DNA of 64,000 nt, taken from NCBI GenBank assembly GCA_905178155.1, contig CAJINV010000001.1, positions 4,550,233 to 4,614,232 on the forward strand. Reading direction: 5' to 3'. Each line of letters opens with the position of its first letter. Within the stretch, counting starts at the first letter, position 1. The notes under the pieces were generated by a model, which ran no database searches, was not told the origin of the DNA, and saw only the letters and a list, made by a program, of their open reading frames with translations. This document shows positions 44,699 through 59,600 of the stretch, piece by piece. Source of the DNA: Amoebophrya sp. A120 (lineage: Eukaryota > Sar > Dinophyceae > Syndiniales > Amoebophryaceae). The translations under genes were made by a program, and so were the position numbers.

Positions 44699-47600
44699 TT
44701 AATCGTCGGTCTGCGAGATCATAGCGACACCACGCTTGGTCCAGAAGTTCTCGCTGTGGCCCTGGGCGTAGTCGACCGGCATGTACATAAACATGATGAA
44801 GTTGGAACTGTGTCCGGATGTGGACAGCACCCCGCGCCGGTCGCTGCACTTGTATATCCAATGCAAAAATGTCTGGGTCTGGAAGAGTCATGCTGTTTTT
44901 GCATGACACTGAAGGTCTGCCATGGAAGCTCTAGCATCACAGGCTTCGAGAAGCTTCCGCAATGCCGAATCCGCATGACAAATGCCCCACTTTGGTGACA
45001 GATAGTTGGCAGCTTTTGCTGCCTATGCATGAGAGATTTTTTTGTGTTGTGGAATGCGCATCACAAGTTTGCATTCTTCCAGACCCAGACATATTTGCAA
45101 TCCATATTGTACACCGGGTTGGCGTACATCTGGTTGTACACGTGTTCGTCCTTGTCTTTTTCGTTCGGCTTCAGCCAAATCAGGGGCACTGTGGACCACA
45201 GTACCTTCGGGAAGGAGTCCTGCAGCGTCATGGTGTCGTCCTCCCACCTGGCGCCCTGCATGTACAGGCCGCGGATGTAGCTACCCTTCTCCGGTTCCGC
45301 CGGATCGGTGTCGGTGGACGCCAGGGTTTCAAAGTTCCACATCAGCTTATCGATGGCGATGCTCGCGCCGCGCGCGAAATTCTGGAGCACACCGGTCAGG
45401 TAGGCCTGTTGGAAGAAGAAGGCCGAGAACCAGAACACTGTCGGGGCACCTGCAATAGTGATAGTATTCAAGTTGTCTTCGCTAGTATTAATAACCTCAT
45501 ACACTGCATTCTCCCATCGGCACTGCTTGCCTGTATGCATGTTCGTTGTTGACAAAGGAGCAGCAACTCTGCTCTGAGAAAGCGTTGTTCCCATAGACAG
45601 ACGAAACAGTGGCTGCAGAGAAAATGAAAATGAAAATGCTTGTCGACGCAAAGGAAATGTTGAAGAATTTAACATTATTAACCCGGGCAAAAATGAGGAC
45701 TGCGCAAATTATTTAATATCGTGGTCCCTAGTACCTTGCTTGATCCAGTCGTCCATGAATTTGAGCCTGTCCATGAAGTCGAAGACGTAGCTCATGGCGG
45801 GCTTCAGACTTGGATAACTGACGCCCAACCATGGTGGTGGGATGGTGTTCGTGAGGAAACCGCTGGCCACCGCCTCGAGTTCCGGCGAGAAGATGACCAA
45901 CCCCTTGGCCGCTTTCCCCAGGTTCACGCACGTGTCTTTCACCTTGTCGTAAAGCTTGATAAACTTGATCAACTCGTTCAGCAGCACCGTGTTCAGACAC
46001 TGGTCGTACTTGACCGGGTATTTTCTCCCGACCGCGCCCAAGTCAAACGCCTCGGGCATCAACGTGATCACCTGCTCGGCCAGGTTGCAGTACCGCTGCT
46101 CGTATCAAATGCAAATATGTCTGGGTCTGGAAAAGTGCAACGTTTGTCATGCACGTTTTGCATGACGCGTGAGGTCTATGATGCATGCCCTAGCATCACA
46201 GATTCTGTGAGATCTTTTCCATGCCTTTTCCGCATGAGAAACTGCCTCTCGGCCTTCTCAAAAGTGAACAGCTTTATTGGTAATCATGAAAAACAGATTT
46301 CTGTATGATTCAGATTTAGCATGACAAGTTGTACTCTTCCAGACCGAGACATATTTGCAATGCATAGCTCGGGCGTTTCCGCCTTGGCCCCCTCGTCTTC
46401 GTCGTCGCCGCCGCCGCCGCCACCGAACGAAGACATCAGGAGGAGCGCGTTCTTTAGCATGGAAATACCTGTTGGGTGGAATTTCGGAAGCAGTCGTTTC
46501 GGAAGAGAGATTCGATTGATCTATCGCTGCGACTCGCCCGACTTCTAAGCGCTGCAGCACAAAACGACTTATCGTCCATTCTCGGCATCTTTATCGCCGC
46601 TCGTCTTCATCAGCGTCAGGGTCAGCGTCAGCCCCCGACGGGCTCAGTAGGAATAGTATTGAAATTGATATAGATATTGAAGTTGATAAACAGAAAAAAA
46701 TAAACCTTTTTACCTTCGTTGATCGCCGCTGTGAGACTTGCGTTGGGGTGGAGCCAGAACACCTCGGGGGTGTGGTTCAACGGCAGACTTTCGACGTAGT
46801 CTAGGTGCTCCTTGATGGTGTTGGCAGTGGGCGAGTAGTAGATGCCGGAAATCGAGAACTTGTAGTCGTCTTCTAGGATCTTCGGTGTGTAGAAATCCTT
46901 GATGATCTCGACCTGTAGAGTGTGTTTTGTTTCTGTCACTCCATTTTTCGGTGCAGTCCGCATCAATGTATAAAACGAGCCTGCAACAGTTTGGGAACTT
47001 CGTTGACATTCGTCTTCTTCTTTTTTTCGTTTTCACATGCATCCTGCTCGAAATGAAAAAAATTATACGATAAGCCTCCTGTCCTGGCCATCTGTGACAC
47101 GACCACCGTAGTTTGCCTCGGCGACCATGTAGTTCAAAGCCGCATAGGGAATGTCGCTGAAGTCCTCGATGAAGTTGCGCAGTTGTTTCTGCGAAATGTC
47201 CAAATCTGGCTCGGAGAATCCGTAAGCCACGTTCCACCCGATGGGCCCAAAAGCGCGGCGCTCTAAGACAAGACCGTGAAAGAAGCAGAGCCCGAAAAGC
47301 AGCTTCTTGAAGGTCGTTGGCTTGGTCGAACTCTCGAACCACTCCTCGTCCATGCCTGATAATGAAATGTTTTGCTGTGATCCGCCATTTTTTCACGGGG
47401 TGCACTGGCTTGTGGCAACAGCACGAGCTGTTGTCGGAAAACGTCGTCGGAAAACATAAAAGTGTTTACAAAAAAAAATCTAATTTCGTACCGCGGTAGG
47501 CGCGTTGGAGCGAGTTCCTCAACCCCTTTGGTGGTTCGATGGTCATCTTGATTCCGCCTTGCAAAACGGCAATCGGGAAATCTGGAGATGGGCACGCGGT

Positions 47601-50600
47601 CAGCCACAATCGGAACGCGGGGTTCAGATCTTCCGGCTTCCATGCCTCGATCATACCTGGATTGTTATTTTTTCAAAAGGTATCTCGACCTAACAAGTAC
47701 TCTGAAGCTACAATGAGTCATCGAAAGCGGAGCGCCAAGAGAGGACACAAAAAAAAACTCAAGTCGCGTCGTAACAAGGAATTCATTGTCGATACTTATT
47801 TGTCGAACAAAACGCGTCACTCAGACAAAATACCTTCAAGCACGGGCATGTATGAGATTCCCAAGTGGCAGTTTTGCAGCAGCACCCACTTTCCGTTGGC
47901 AGAGCCATCCTTGATGCCCGCGGTGGCTTTTGGTCCTTGCCCCTGTCCCAGCGAAATCGGGACGATCTTGGACAACATATCGTGCTTCAACGCCAGGGCC
48001 GTGACATCTGCCATAGGGTCGGAACCCATCGACAGAATGAAGATCAGCGGCACCGCCGGAGAGCTGTCCTCGAACCACACGGGCAGATCGAAGGGGGGCA
48101 CCAACAGGTATTCGCGCCCGAGTTTGTTCAGTACCTATCGTATTTTTCAGATACACATGAAGTTTCAACTGATCGCTGCAAGTGCAACGATACAAAATGG
48201 AAAGTAACAATAACAAACTCGCGTAGCACAACTTTAATGTCATCAACAAACACGAGCACAGCAGGAACAAAATAAGAGGACACGGCAGGATACTATGTAC
48301 ATGCTTGTATCTTTTTTATACCACTTCCTGAATCGCGACCACGGTGGCATCGGTACGCAGTGCAAACATGGTGAGTGCCCGTTGCAGCGGGTTGCACTTC
48401 TGCTTGAAGTTCTTGGGCCACTCGATCTCGGCCGCCATCGGGTTTTCGCTGTCGAAAACGGCCTTCCAGCCTTCCAGATTGGCGGCGAAGTCGGCCGCGA
48501 ATCCCTCGAACACGTCCATCAGCGTTCCCAGCGTGGTCACACGCGCCCACGAGACATCGGTGAGCCAGTCGCTGTTCTCCGGCTTCGGCTCCAGGGCGCC
48601 ACCGCCGACGCAGGTCAAGAGCATATTCAACTGGTTCAGGTTAAGCTCCTTGTCCGTTTCCTGGCACTTCAAGCACAACATGAAGGAGTAAAGCAACTTA
48701 TCCTTCGCGAACAGGGAACGGCAGACCATGTCGTACAGCAAAGCCAGAAAACTGCGGAACAGCTCCGTCAACCGGTCGTCCTTGCTCTCCTTCGCTTCCG
48801 CGCGCCTGATGGACTCGACGAACTGCACCATGAACCAATCTAGAGAGAATTGGTACATGGGGTCCACAATACGCAGGTCCGCGATCACGAAGAACAGCGC
48901 CCCGCAACGGAAGGCGTGAGCCGTGTAGGACAGACGGGTCTCCGCGATGGTCGCGGCCGTCATCTCCTGCACCTTCACCTGCTCCCCGATGCGGGTGGAC
49001 GTCACCTTGGAACTCGCCAGCGTGTTGATCAACTCCTCGTCCTCCAGAATGTCCCCGGAGGAGGCGGACAGCAGCGCGAGAATCTTGTTCTCGATCTCGG
49101 CCAGCTCCGCCTTGGACTGCGCGGATTCGATAACCAGGTTCTGCCGAGCCTGTTCGACCTCCGGCTCCTCCATGGCCACCAGAATACCCAACATCGCATC
49201 CGTCAGACCGTCGACCGTGGCCATGAAGTTCAACAGACACGCGGCCACGCAAATCTCCGGGGCGTAGTGGGGGTTGGGCAGCTTGGTCGTGAAGTACAGC
49301 CGGAAGTCCTTGCTGTACTCGATCGTGCTGTCACCTGTGTGTGCGTCGATACGATCGTCGCGGTTTGCAAATTTACTGCAGTAAATATGTGTAGATGTTG
49401 TAGTTCTTCTGTGTGGACGGAACATTCATAAAAATCGTCACTCAAAAAAATGCAGAGGAATTTTTATGTGAAAAAAAATTATCGACTCTTACCCAATCGG
49501 ATCATTTCCTGGGGTCCCTGCTTAAACGTCGCCTTCAACAGCAGCGGGTTCAACATGGCGTCAATGGTGAGGCCGATGTTTTCGATCAGCACCGGGGTTC
49601 CGAAGGAGATGCAGGTCTCCAGGTTTCGCGCGTAGTTCTGGTTCAACCGCATCACCTTCAACTTCGTCCCGTGCGTGGTCTTGACCCACTTGTTGGCCTG
49701 GTTCTGCGGGTCGATCATCAGCGGCCACCGCGAGCTGTTGTCCAGGATGATGGCGTTATCAATCGACAGGTTGTCGTTGGGCAGCTTGTCGATGACCCAC
49801 TTGCGGATCTTCACCTGGTTCCCGATGCAGTTTGCCAACGTGAACTCCGGGGAGGCCGGGATTTGCAGTTCCGTCAGCTTGGTGAGCCACCTGTCGCACA
49901 CTTCCTTGCGGTACACGCCGGTGAAGCACCCGAGATACGCCATGATGCCGGACGCGATCAGGATGTCGCCGGTCAGGTTTGTGTAATCCTTGCCGAGTTT
50001 GGCGCTTTGCTGGGTCCAGGCGGCTTTCTCGCCACCCAGCCCGGTGATCAGCTTCTCGGCGCGCACCAGCTTCGCGCGGCAGTCGTCGCTGTTCTTCTGC
50101 AGTTCTTCCATCTTGGCCTTGGCCTCGTTCAGCTGGTTCACGAGCTTGTCGACCAGGGCAATCACCTCGGCGAGCTCGGCCTTCTTGCTCGCCAGCAGCT
50201 CCATCGCGTCCCCGGCGGACTTCTCGGCCTTGGCGAGCTTGGCCCGCTTCGGCCCCACCTCCTTCGCAACTTTGTCGTACACGACCATGGCACGGACCCA
50301 CTTACAAATACCCATCGCGGCAATGGAGGCCTTCTTGATAATGTCCGGATCGAACATTTCAGAATCATACAGCGGTTGCACCTTCTGGATCGCGTCGGGG
50401 GAAATGTTGTCCTTATCGAAGTTTACCATCTTTTCCAGCAGCCGGGGATCACCTGTGAAATAGCGTGTGAAGATAGTCCGTTTTGTCATCTTAGAACCTA
50501 TGTCATCTATCCATTTCAAGTAGATTTTTTTCGTAGAAACAACTTGAACTTGTTCGCAACCAAATTCTATTCTTGAGAAGGCATGCGGTAAAAATAAAAC

Positions 50601-53600
50601 CCCTTTGCAAGAAACAGTTGCAAAAAACAAAATGTCTGATTTCCTCAATCACAAAAATCTTACCGAGCAGTTCCTTTTTAGCCGGTTCCCAGAAGTCGTC
50701 TACCTTCCCCTTGCCGTCCGGGGCGGCGACCTTGACCGGCTTGACGCCGAACATGTAGCACAGGGCCTGCGAGGTGAGAATGACACCGGCCGGGGGCGTC
50801 TTCATCGCCTTCACCTCCCCGATATCACCCTTGGACAACTTGCTCAACGCGTCGACCGCGGCGTCCAGCGCCGGCATGGCGGCGGCCAGATCCTTCTCGC
50901 AATCGGCCTTAATTTCGTTCGCCTTCGCGCCCTCCTCTTCCGCGGCGGCGGCATCGGCATCGACCAGCTTCTGCTTCTCGCTCGCCTTTTTCTGTTCGCC
51001 CTCCACGTGAATCATCAGCTCGGAGGTCTCCTTCGCGGACTTCTCCAGCGACGGCTGCAGGTCCTCGAGATCCTTCTGCAGTGCGCCGACCGCCGAGGCG
51101 GCTTCCTCGATCTTCTCCATCCCCACATCGTACCGGGACTTGGCCGTGGACACGACGTCCCGCTGCTGCTTCAGCATCACGATGAAGGTGGAGATCAAGT
51201 CGAGGTAGGACGTGGGCGTCACGTAGAAGATACGCTTTTCCTGCTTGAAGAACTTCTCGGCGAGCTCGATCACGCTCGTCTGCTTCTCGACCATCACTTT
51301 CACCACGTTGTCCTTCACTTCCTCGGGCATGTCGACGGCCCGGAGGAACTGCTTTGCCACCGCGGTCAACGCCTGCGGCGGCCACTCCATGAACCAATCT
51401 GAGTTGAAAGTTTAAGTTTGTCTTTGTGACGGACAGTTTTTTTCTCGAATAATAAACTACCGGAAACGCTATTCATTGTTGGACTCTTCAGCGAGGGAGA
51501 ACAACATCAGATCAACAACAAGCGACTGCAATTATGCATATATGCAAAAAAACACAACAGCGAATTATACCGATCGTGCAGCAGTTGACGAGCGACGGGA
51601 AGTTTCGCAAGCGGATGCGGAAGTCCGCGCCGATCGGCGACAACGCCAGCACGATGTGCAAGTTCTGCCTGCAGACGCTCACGTACCAGGAGAAGACCTC
51701 GTTGGGCGTGATCTGGCCCGCGGCGTTGGCGCCCTTGGCGCAGAGCTCCATGATCTCCATCTTGTCTTCCTGGGAGTACAAGTTCGGGACCTCGCCCGTG
51801 TTCAAGATGGAGGACACCTCCTCCAGGAACGCCTCGTTGGCGATCTGCGTATCCGGGAACAGGAACACCATGTTCTTGTTCTGCCCACCGGCGGAGATCA
51901 GCAGTTTCTTGATGTCGTCGTGCCACTCGTTCATGCCGTAGCCCTTGGCCAACTCGATCTGGAACAGTTCAAACTCGGCCACGTAGGTGGCCAGCGTGGT
52001 CACGGACTTACGCCCGGAACCGCCCACACCGACGAGGAGGGCGTTACCCAGCGGGAGTTTCAGGACGCGAATCACGCGGCAGATGTGCTCCAGGAACGCG
52101 GTGAACAGCACCAGATCCAGGCGGATCTTGGACACGTTGTTGTAGTCATCCATGCACTCCTGCACCTTCTCAAGCAGCCGGTCCACGTCCGGAATTTCCT
52201 GGTACGCGGTGGATTTCGGGTCCACAAAGTCCACGAAAATCACCGGCTCGACCTGTGAAAAGTTTGGGAAATTGAAGGTCGAGATTTTGATTTGCATCCG
52301 ATGCAAGAATTCCCACAAATCGCAACACGTTTGAAAAACCAAAAATTTATTTCCCCGTCCCGTCGGCCCACTTCTACGCCGAATACACATACAGCTTTGC
52401 CCCTAAAAAGTTCTAAATCGCAGACTGATCACTTTGCTAAAATAAATATACCTTGACGACTTGGTCGTACGGCTTCTTGAAGTGCTTGTCCATCAATCGC
52501 TTGATCATAAACGTGAACGAGTTCTGATCTTGGCGGTTAATCAAACGGTCCTTGAAGACGCGCTCGCACTCGTGCATCCAGACCTTGCACAGGTCCTCCA
52601 CTTTCGGCAGGGATTCGCGCTGACAGATGCACATGCCCTGGAACACCTTCGCGACGTCACGCATGTTGAAAGTGTAGTGGGATTTCGCGGGGGTGGGCAG
52701 AAAGTCCTTCATCATGCTGAAGTAGACGTCCAGCACGCCCGACACCACGGCTGGGACCTGCGCGGCGATGTCCCGTGCGAGGTTCGCGAAGAAGACACCG
52801 ACGACGGTGGAGAAGATCCGCGCCAACGACTCGTCGTCGAAGGGGGTGACGAAGACCAGGTTGAACATATTACAGTGAAAAGTGCCCCCCACCCCCAAAG
52901 TTACAAACATTTGTGATGCGAAGTTTCCAAATGAAACCTTTTTGTCATGCATGAAAGGAATATAAATCTTTCTGATGCAGATTCTAGTGTTGTTTCGCAT
53001 CGCTTGCATGACAAGCACCGCTCTTGCTGGGATCTTTTGCAATACAAATTTTTGCTATTCACGATCGGAAATCTGTGATGCTGATACATGCAAGAGGGCG
53101 AATGTTTCATTTGGAAAGGTTTGCAATACAAATGCTTTCAAGTTCGGGGGTGGGGGCATTTTTCATTGTAATAGAACATCCGCGAGTAGCGGTCCGTGAT
53201 GTCGTTCTTGCCGCCGCCTGGCGGGCCCATGGCGGTCAGGTAGTTGATGTCCACCAGCGACCGGAAGTCCCAGCCCTTGCGGTCGTACCAGCCGAAGCCC
53301 AGCGGCGTCTTCACCATCGCCTGGCGGAGGATCTCGATGGGCGGCTGCGCGCCGTAGGTCTCCTTGATGGGCATGTTCAAGTCATCGATGAACACCAGCA
53401 TCTTTTTGTTCATCGGCGGGCCGTACACGCCCTTCCTGCGCTTGTCCAGCTTGCCGTCAATGATGTCCTGCGTCTGGTTCGCGGTGGTCTGTGCGGAGAA
53501 CGCGAACGCGATGGAGGAGTACTTCTTCGGGTGGAACCCACCGAGCAGCATCCCGTTGATGGAGGCGGTTTTCGCCGTACCGGTGGGCCCGGAGAGGAGG

Positions 53601-56600
53601 ATGTTGTGGCCCTTCTCGATCAGGGTGCGGATCAAAAACTGGTTGCGCTCCGTGTCCGCGGTGGGGACCACGATGGTGTGGTACTGCGTGCCCTTGGGGA
53701 TGTCCAGCGGCGCGATGCGCTCCGTCCACAGCTTCCACTTGCCGCCGTCCTCAGCGTCCACGTAGTAGTCGTGCAGCGTGCCCTTGCGCGGGGGTACGGG
53801 GATGGCGGCGCCGGACTGGAGGTCGTAGAACTCGGGCAGCACGATGAAGTTGTTCTTCTTGAAGTACTCGCTCTTCTTCTCGATGGCCGCCTTGATGGCG
53901 CCGTCCGCGACCGCGCGCCCGTCGTTGTTGGACACCGCGCCCACGGTCCACACGCACGTGAAGTAGAACAGCTGCGCGATGATCAGCTCGCGGTCCACCG
54001 CGGACTGCGGCTGCGGCGCGTTCTTGTCCTCCTCGTTCGGCTCCCCATCGGGCCGGCAGTACTGCATCACCTGTCAGATAGAAAGCAAAGTTCGGCGCTC
54101 GCTATGAATTCCGGCGATGCGGTAATTAATCGCTGCGCCTTCCGTTTTGCGAAGTAAAAAGCGCGACGCGCGCACTTCGGCCTTCCCCTTGGGAAGCCCG
54201 CCACGACGCCGGTCGGGTTCCTGTGCGGCGGCGGTCGTGCGCAAACCCAAAAAATTTTTGCGCGCCATACCGACGCGCCTGATGTCACCCCGCCGGACAC
54301 GGCGGGCGCCTGCTTTTTGCTCGTTTTCGTTTGTGCTTTTTTTATGTTTTTTTTTTTGCATTTTTTCGGAAGGTACTTTCGCACCTCAAAAACAGAGAGG
54401 ATCTGCTTGACCAGGCGGAAGCCTCCTGGCCAAAAATGGCAAAACGTTACACCCCTAGAACCGGTGACAAGCTGATCAAGTCTTCAGCGTCCCGCCGTGT
54501 TTGGCGGCGTGACAAATTTCGGATTGGGCACAAGGCGCATTCAAAATGGGCGATTTTTTTCATTTTTTCATTTTTTTTTTCTTGCAAAAGACGATGGCAG
54601 TCGCAGTGCGGACCCACGGAGGGTCCGAGTTCGCTACTTTTTCGCAAGCGCACCGGGGGGACTAGGGACAGAAAAAAACTTTCATTTTTCGGATACCAAT
54701 GCGTCCTTGGGCGCAAAAGTCGATATTTTCGCCCCTTCCCCCGTCGGAGCGCTGCTGGTTTGGCACACTTTTTGGCCGGCCACGCGGCCGACTTCGGGTC
54801 CAGCTTAGCAAGCCCTTCCCCCGGTGGTACTGCCCCACTTTGGGGGGAACCCCTTTGTTCCTTCTAGATCCCCCGTAAGGTAATCCGCCGTCGAACGCAA
54901 CGATTAATTTACCCATTATTTGGTCAAGGCGAAATGACCACTCTACGTACTACTGACCAAAAATGCCAAAGAAAAGTGCCAACGTTACTGTACCTGATCC
55001 GAGATCAGCGATTCCATAAGTCGGCAGGCGGACAGGGCGAGCCAGTTGTCGGAGCACGCGACTGGGGTGGGCACAATGTGCGAGGTTTCCAGGAAGACCT
55101 CGAACATGCCAGTGAACATATCCATAATCTGTTTCTCGTGGTCCTTGCGGATGTATTCCGGAAGCGTGGCCAACCAACTCTGCACGATCGGCTGCCAGCC
55201 CAGATCGGTGTCCGGTTCCAGGTACACGATACCGACGCGGGACACAGTTGCGGGAGATGCGTACTCCAGGTCGCGCACCTCGAACAACATCGTGGTGACC
55301 GGGGACAGCTTGATGATCTCACCTGTTTTGATTAAAATGTGGCAAGTTTGATGACATCAGGCTGCGCGGGCGTCGAACTAATACTGCGTGAAAAGCAAAA
55401 GCTACGTGTTGCAAAACCAAAAGACTTTTCGCAGACAAGGAAATTATAAATGTTCGCACATACAAAAGCTATGGACTCGTCAAGTGGAACGAACGCCCAA
55501 GTTAACTACTTTTGAAAAAAATCATACCAGAGTTCAAGCAGAGCTTCTTGTTATCATCCAGCACGGTGTTCATGTTCTCGATCCAGATCGCATCGACCGG
55601 ACCGTCGAGCACGACCCACTGGCGTCGCATCTTGCCGTCGGCGCCGACGGGCTGCGAACCGTTACGCACGGCAATGGCGAGCACACCGTCGGTCCACTCC
55701 TGCGTGTTCAGATCCGCCTCTCCGTAGAGCTGACCCTGCGTAATGGATTTCGGGTTCATCACGTACTGCACGACGGGCATGAACAATTCGTTTTGCCCGG
55801 AGACGCGCTCCAACGTCGTCGCCAGCACGTCCTTGATCGAGGTCTTCCCGCAGGGCGGGAACCCGACGGTCATCAGACCGTGGCGCACCACGATGGTTTC
55901 CCACAGCTGCACGGCCTTGTTGGTGAATTCACGGGTGGGCTGCAAACCGAACTGGGTGGTGACCTGCTCCAGGTTGGTGACCAGGTTGCCGTAGTCGGCC
56001 GGCGGGAGTCGCACCCCGGGGAACAAATCGCCGATGATACCCTTAAAGAGCGGGATGTCCGCGGACGTGAACTTCGGTAGATTGACGTCGGTAAAGGAAC
56101 GCAGCGCGATCACGTCCTCCGGGTACTTGTCGCCGTACGTTCGCTTCCCGTTACCACCCGCGACCAGCAGCGCATTCAGACCACGCATCCCGAAATCGTA
56201 GTGCTTCGCCGGGGACAGCTGTTCGGAGGACAGCTTCAGCGCCATGGTGGCCTTCATACCGATGCGCTTGGCGTCTTCGTACCCGTAGGAGTAGAGACGA
56301 ATCTCACCGATTAACGCGTAGTTTGGCACCATCATCGCGCAGGGGCGGAACAAAGCCTTCAGGTTATCGGGCAACTCGGAACGCCCAGCGTAACCGGGGT
56401 TCATCGTGATGTTCACGGCGCACGTCGGCACCAGGCGGATCTCCGTTTCCTCGAAAACGAACGTGGTGACGCGCTGCTTGATCGCCAGCGAAATCTGCTG
56501 AATCTGCTGCGCGACCACCGACAACACCTCCAGGGAGATACGGTTAAACTCATCGAAGCAGCACCAGGCACCGGAGGAGGCCAGACCCTTGAAGAACTTC

Positions 56601-59600
56601 GCCAGCTGCAGGTAGTCCATACTGTCGGAGCAGTTGAACACCACGCACTGCACGGCCAGGGCCTTCGCCAAATCTTTCGTCGATTCCGTCTTCCCCGTTC
56701 CGGCCGGGCCCTCCGGGGCGCCACCGTAGTACAGCGCGAACGCACCCATCAAGGTACGGTAGCAGCGATCGGTCAGTGGCGTGACCACGAGACGCGCGGT
56801 GTTCCCCAGGTACTCGAACCCGTACAGCAGCGTCGAATTCACGATGGAACAGCAGCACTCGTTCCTGCTGTTCTTTTCCCCGGACAAGAGCGTGTGTTCC
56901 CCCACCGGCTTCCAGTAGTACCGGAGCTGCGACAACCATTGGAAGTCCTCCTTGCTGTCGACACCGTTCTCCCTGAGCTCGGTGATCACATCACGCGCGT
57001 GCACATCCAGCGTGACCAGCGCACCGACAGTGACGCGCGCGAGCTTGGACATCTCGCCACGCACCAGCTCGACGATGTTGCTGATCTGCTGGAAGAGCTT
57101 CTTTTCGTAGTCTGCAATCTTCTTCTTGTCCAGGTACTCCTCCGCGCCGATCGTCCAGTAGTAGCACGAAGTGCAGATCGCCACCTGGCCCGGCCACAGG
57201 AGACACCACTGGTGGCGCTCGATCTGCGCGTAGTTGTCGTTGCACTCCGCGATGACCAGGCGCAAGGTGTCCATCATGGACTCCTCCAGCTCCACCAACC
57301 AGCGCTCGACGGCGCCGCGGTTGCCCGGCTTGTTGGTGTCGATCTGCCGCTTCAGCTCGATCTCCTCGCCCTCCGCGGAAATCATGCTCTCGATCACCGT
57401 CTTGCCACCGTCGAATCGCACCTTGGCCACGCCCTCGAAGGCCTTCCCCAAGTGCGGCTGCACCGCGGTGGGATCCTTGGTCTCGGCCAGGATGGACAGC
57501 AGATCTGCGTCGTTCAAGAAGAAGAACCGCGGGAAGTACAGCCGCTTGGTCTCCAGGTAGTCCTTCAGACCCTTCTGGACCTTTTCGATGGTCTCGTTCC
57601 CGTCCTTCAAATCCTCGATCAAGCCGGGGATGCGACCCACGCGCAAAGCGAGCTTGTCCTCGTCGACCTCCAGCATCCGGGCCCGGAACATTTTGTCCAC
57701 GATCTCGAACTGTTCGCTCTCGTGCGGCAGCTGGCGCTTGATATCTTCGGAGACAAAGATCGGCTCCAGCGCCATCCACGAGCGCTGCAGCAGGATGGTT
57801 TCGTCCACGAAGTCCTGAATCCGCAGCAGCAACGCCTCCCACTCGTGCACCTCGGCCTCGAACGGCTTGCAGAAGGGCGAGGACCGGATCGCCTGCGTCT
57901 TCACGATGAAGTCGTCCAGGTAGGCCTGGATCTCGTCGATCCCGCCGAGCAGCGGCACGCCCGTGTTCTTGTAGGCCTTCAAAGACAAGCTGATCGGCTC
58001 CCACTCGACCTTCATGTTGGCCAGCGCCCGCTTCAATGAGTACTCCTTCGTGGCCGCCATGGCAATCTCCTCGTAGTCCTCCGGGAAGTCAAGCACGCCA
58101 ATGTCGATCATCTCCTGCATGGTGATCATCTTGATGTCCTCCGTCGCCGGCTTTTTGCCGCCCATGCGCTCCGCGAGCGTGTCCCAGTGTCGCTGCAGGA
58201 TCGCTTCGGACGAGAAGGCGCGGAGAAAGGGGAACTTGACCTTGAACGCGTCAATGGCGTCGCGCAGCGCGCGCGCGGTGTTGCGCACGTTCTTCATGCT
58301 GTCGGAGGAGAACTGCTTCATCATCTTCACGCAGTCCTTGAACCACTGGTCCAGCTGCTCCTCCACCTTGGGCGCGTCGATGGTTGACAGCGGCTTTTCG
58401 TGCCACAGCTTCTGCAGCTTCTGGAAGTTGATCACGGCGTCCCACAGCGTGTAGTAGGGCTTGTAGTCATCGATCATGCCGTCCAGTTCGTAGTAGTCGC
58501 TCCGGGTCAAACCCAACAGCGCCTCGCGGCTGTTGTAGCTCTGGGTGCGCTCCACGCCCTTGTCCAGGGAGGACCGGAGCAGGTAGATGTCCGGCTCGTA
58601 CTCCTGCCACAGGCTGTAGTCCTTGAACTGCTTCCGGATTTTGTCCAGCAACTTCTGCCAGAACAGCATGTCGTGGTTGAATTCGGCCTGCTCCTTTTCC
58701 AGCGTGGTAATCTCGGAAATGTCGCGGTTCAACCGGAAGTGCCACAGCCGCACGCTGTTGTCCTCCGAGCACGTCGCGAGGCACTGGCCCAGCGGCGCCC
58801 AAGCACCGTTGTGCACGGCGGCAATGTGGCCTGTGATGTCACAGATCGCGGAAGCGTTTTTTGCTTCAATGCAGAAAAATATTAGTTTACCCAACGCGAA
58901 AAGCAAAATTCCCCGAAAGAACAAGAAAACGCAAAAAACACAATTGATCATCATAGCATACAATAAAGATGACAACTTAACAAACTACAACCAAGAAGAG
59001 GCATAATTGTACCTGGCAACGGAGCGGTTCGTGGGTTTCCGCTCACCGCGGAGAAGATTTGCATGTTCATGTCCTCGTTGGAGCAGACAATGGAGGCGCA
59101 GTCGGGCGACCACTGAACAAACCCGGTCAAGTTTTGAATGGGGTCCATGTTGCGGCTCGGGTGCAGAGCGGACTTGTCTTCGTTCCACATATCCCAGATG
59201 ATCACCGTCGCATCGGCAGACGCCGTGGCCATCAACCGCGGGTTCATCGGACTCCAGGCAACGCAGGTAATGGAAGCGTCGTGCGCCTGGAACGTGATGG
59301 GGTCACCCGGTTCCTCTTCGGGTTCGGGCGGGCCCTCCTCGCCCCAGCCCTCCTCCGGCTCTGGCGGCAGCGGGAGCTTCTTGTTGGGCCCCCGCACGAA
59401 GTCGGACTCGTTGGCGTCGCTGTAGTAGAAGCGTCCGTTCTGCCCACCGGAAACCACCGCACCGCCATCGCAAGCGATACTGAGCGACAACTGCGGAACC
59501 TTGGACTTCTTCTCCATGCAGATCAGGTCCCCGGGCTGCTCCGTGGTCTCCTCGCCGATCAGCGTGTTCCACATCCGCACCGTACCGTCCTGCCCGCACG

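Noticed and set aside
54331-54867. 178-codon + strand frame in the 923-bp dynein intron as a nested gene
   Set aside because: No domain, biased composition with T-run-encoded Phe tracts and no promoter or splice support.
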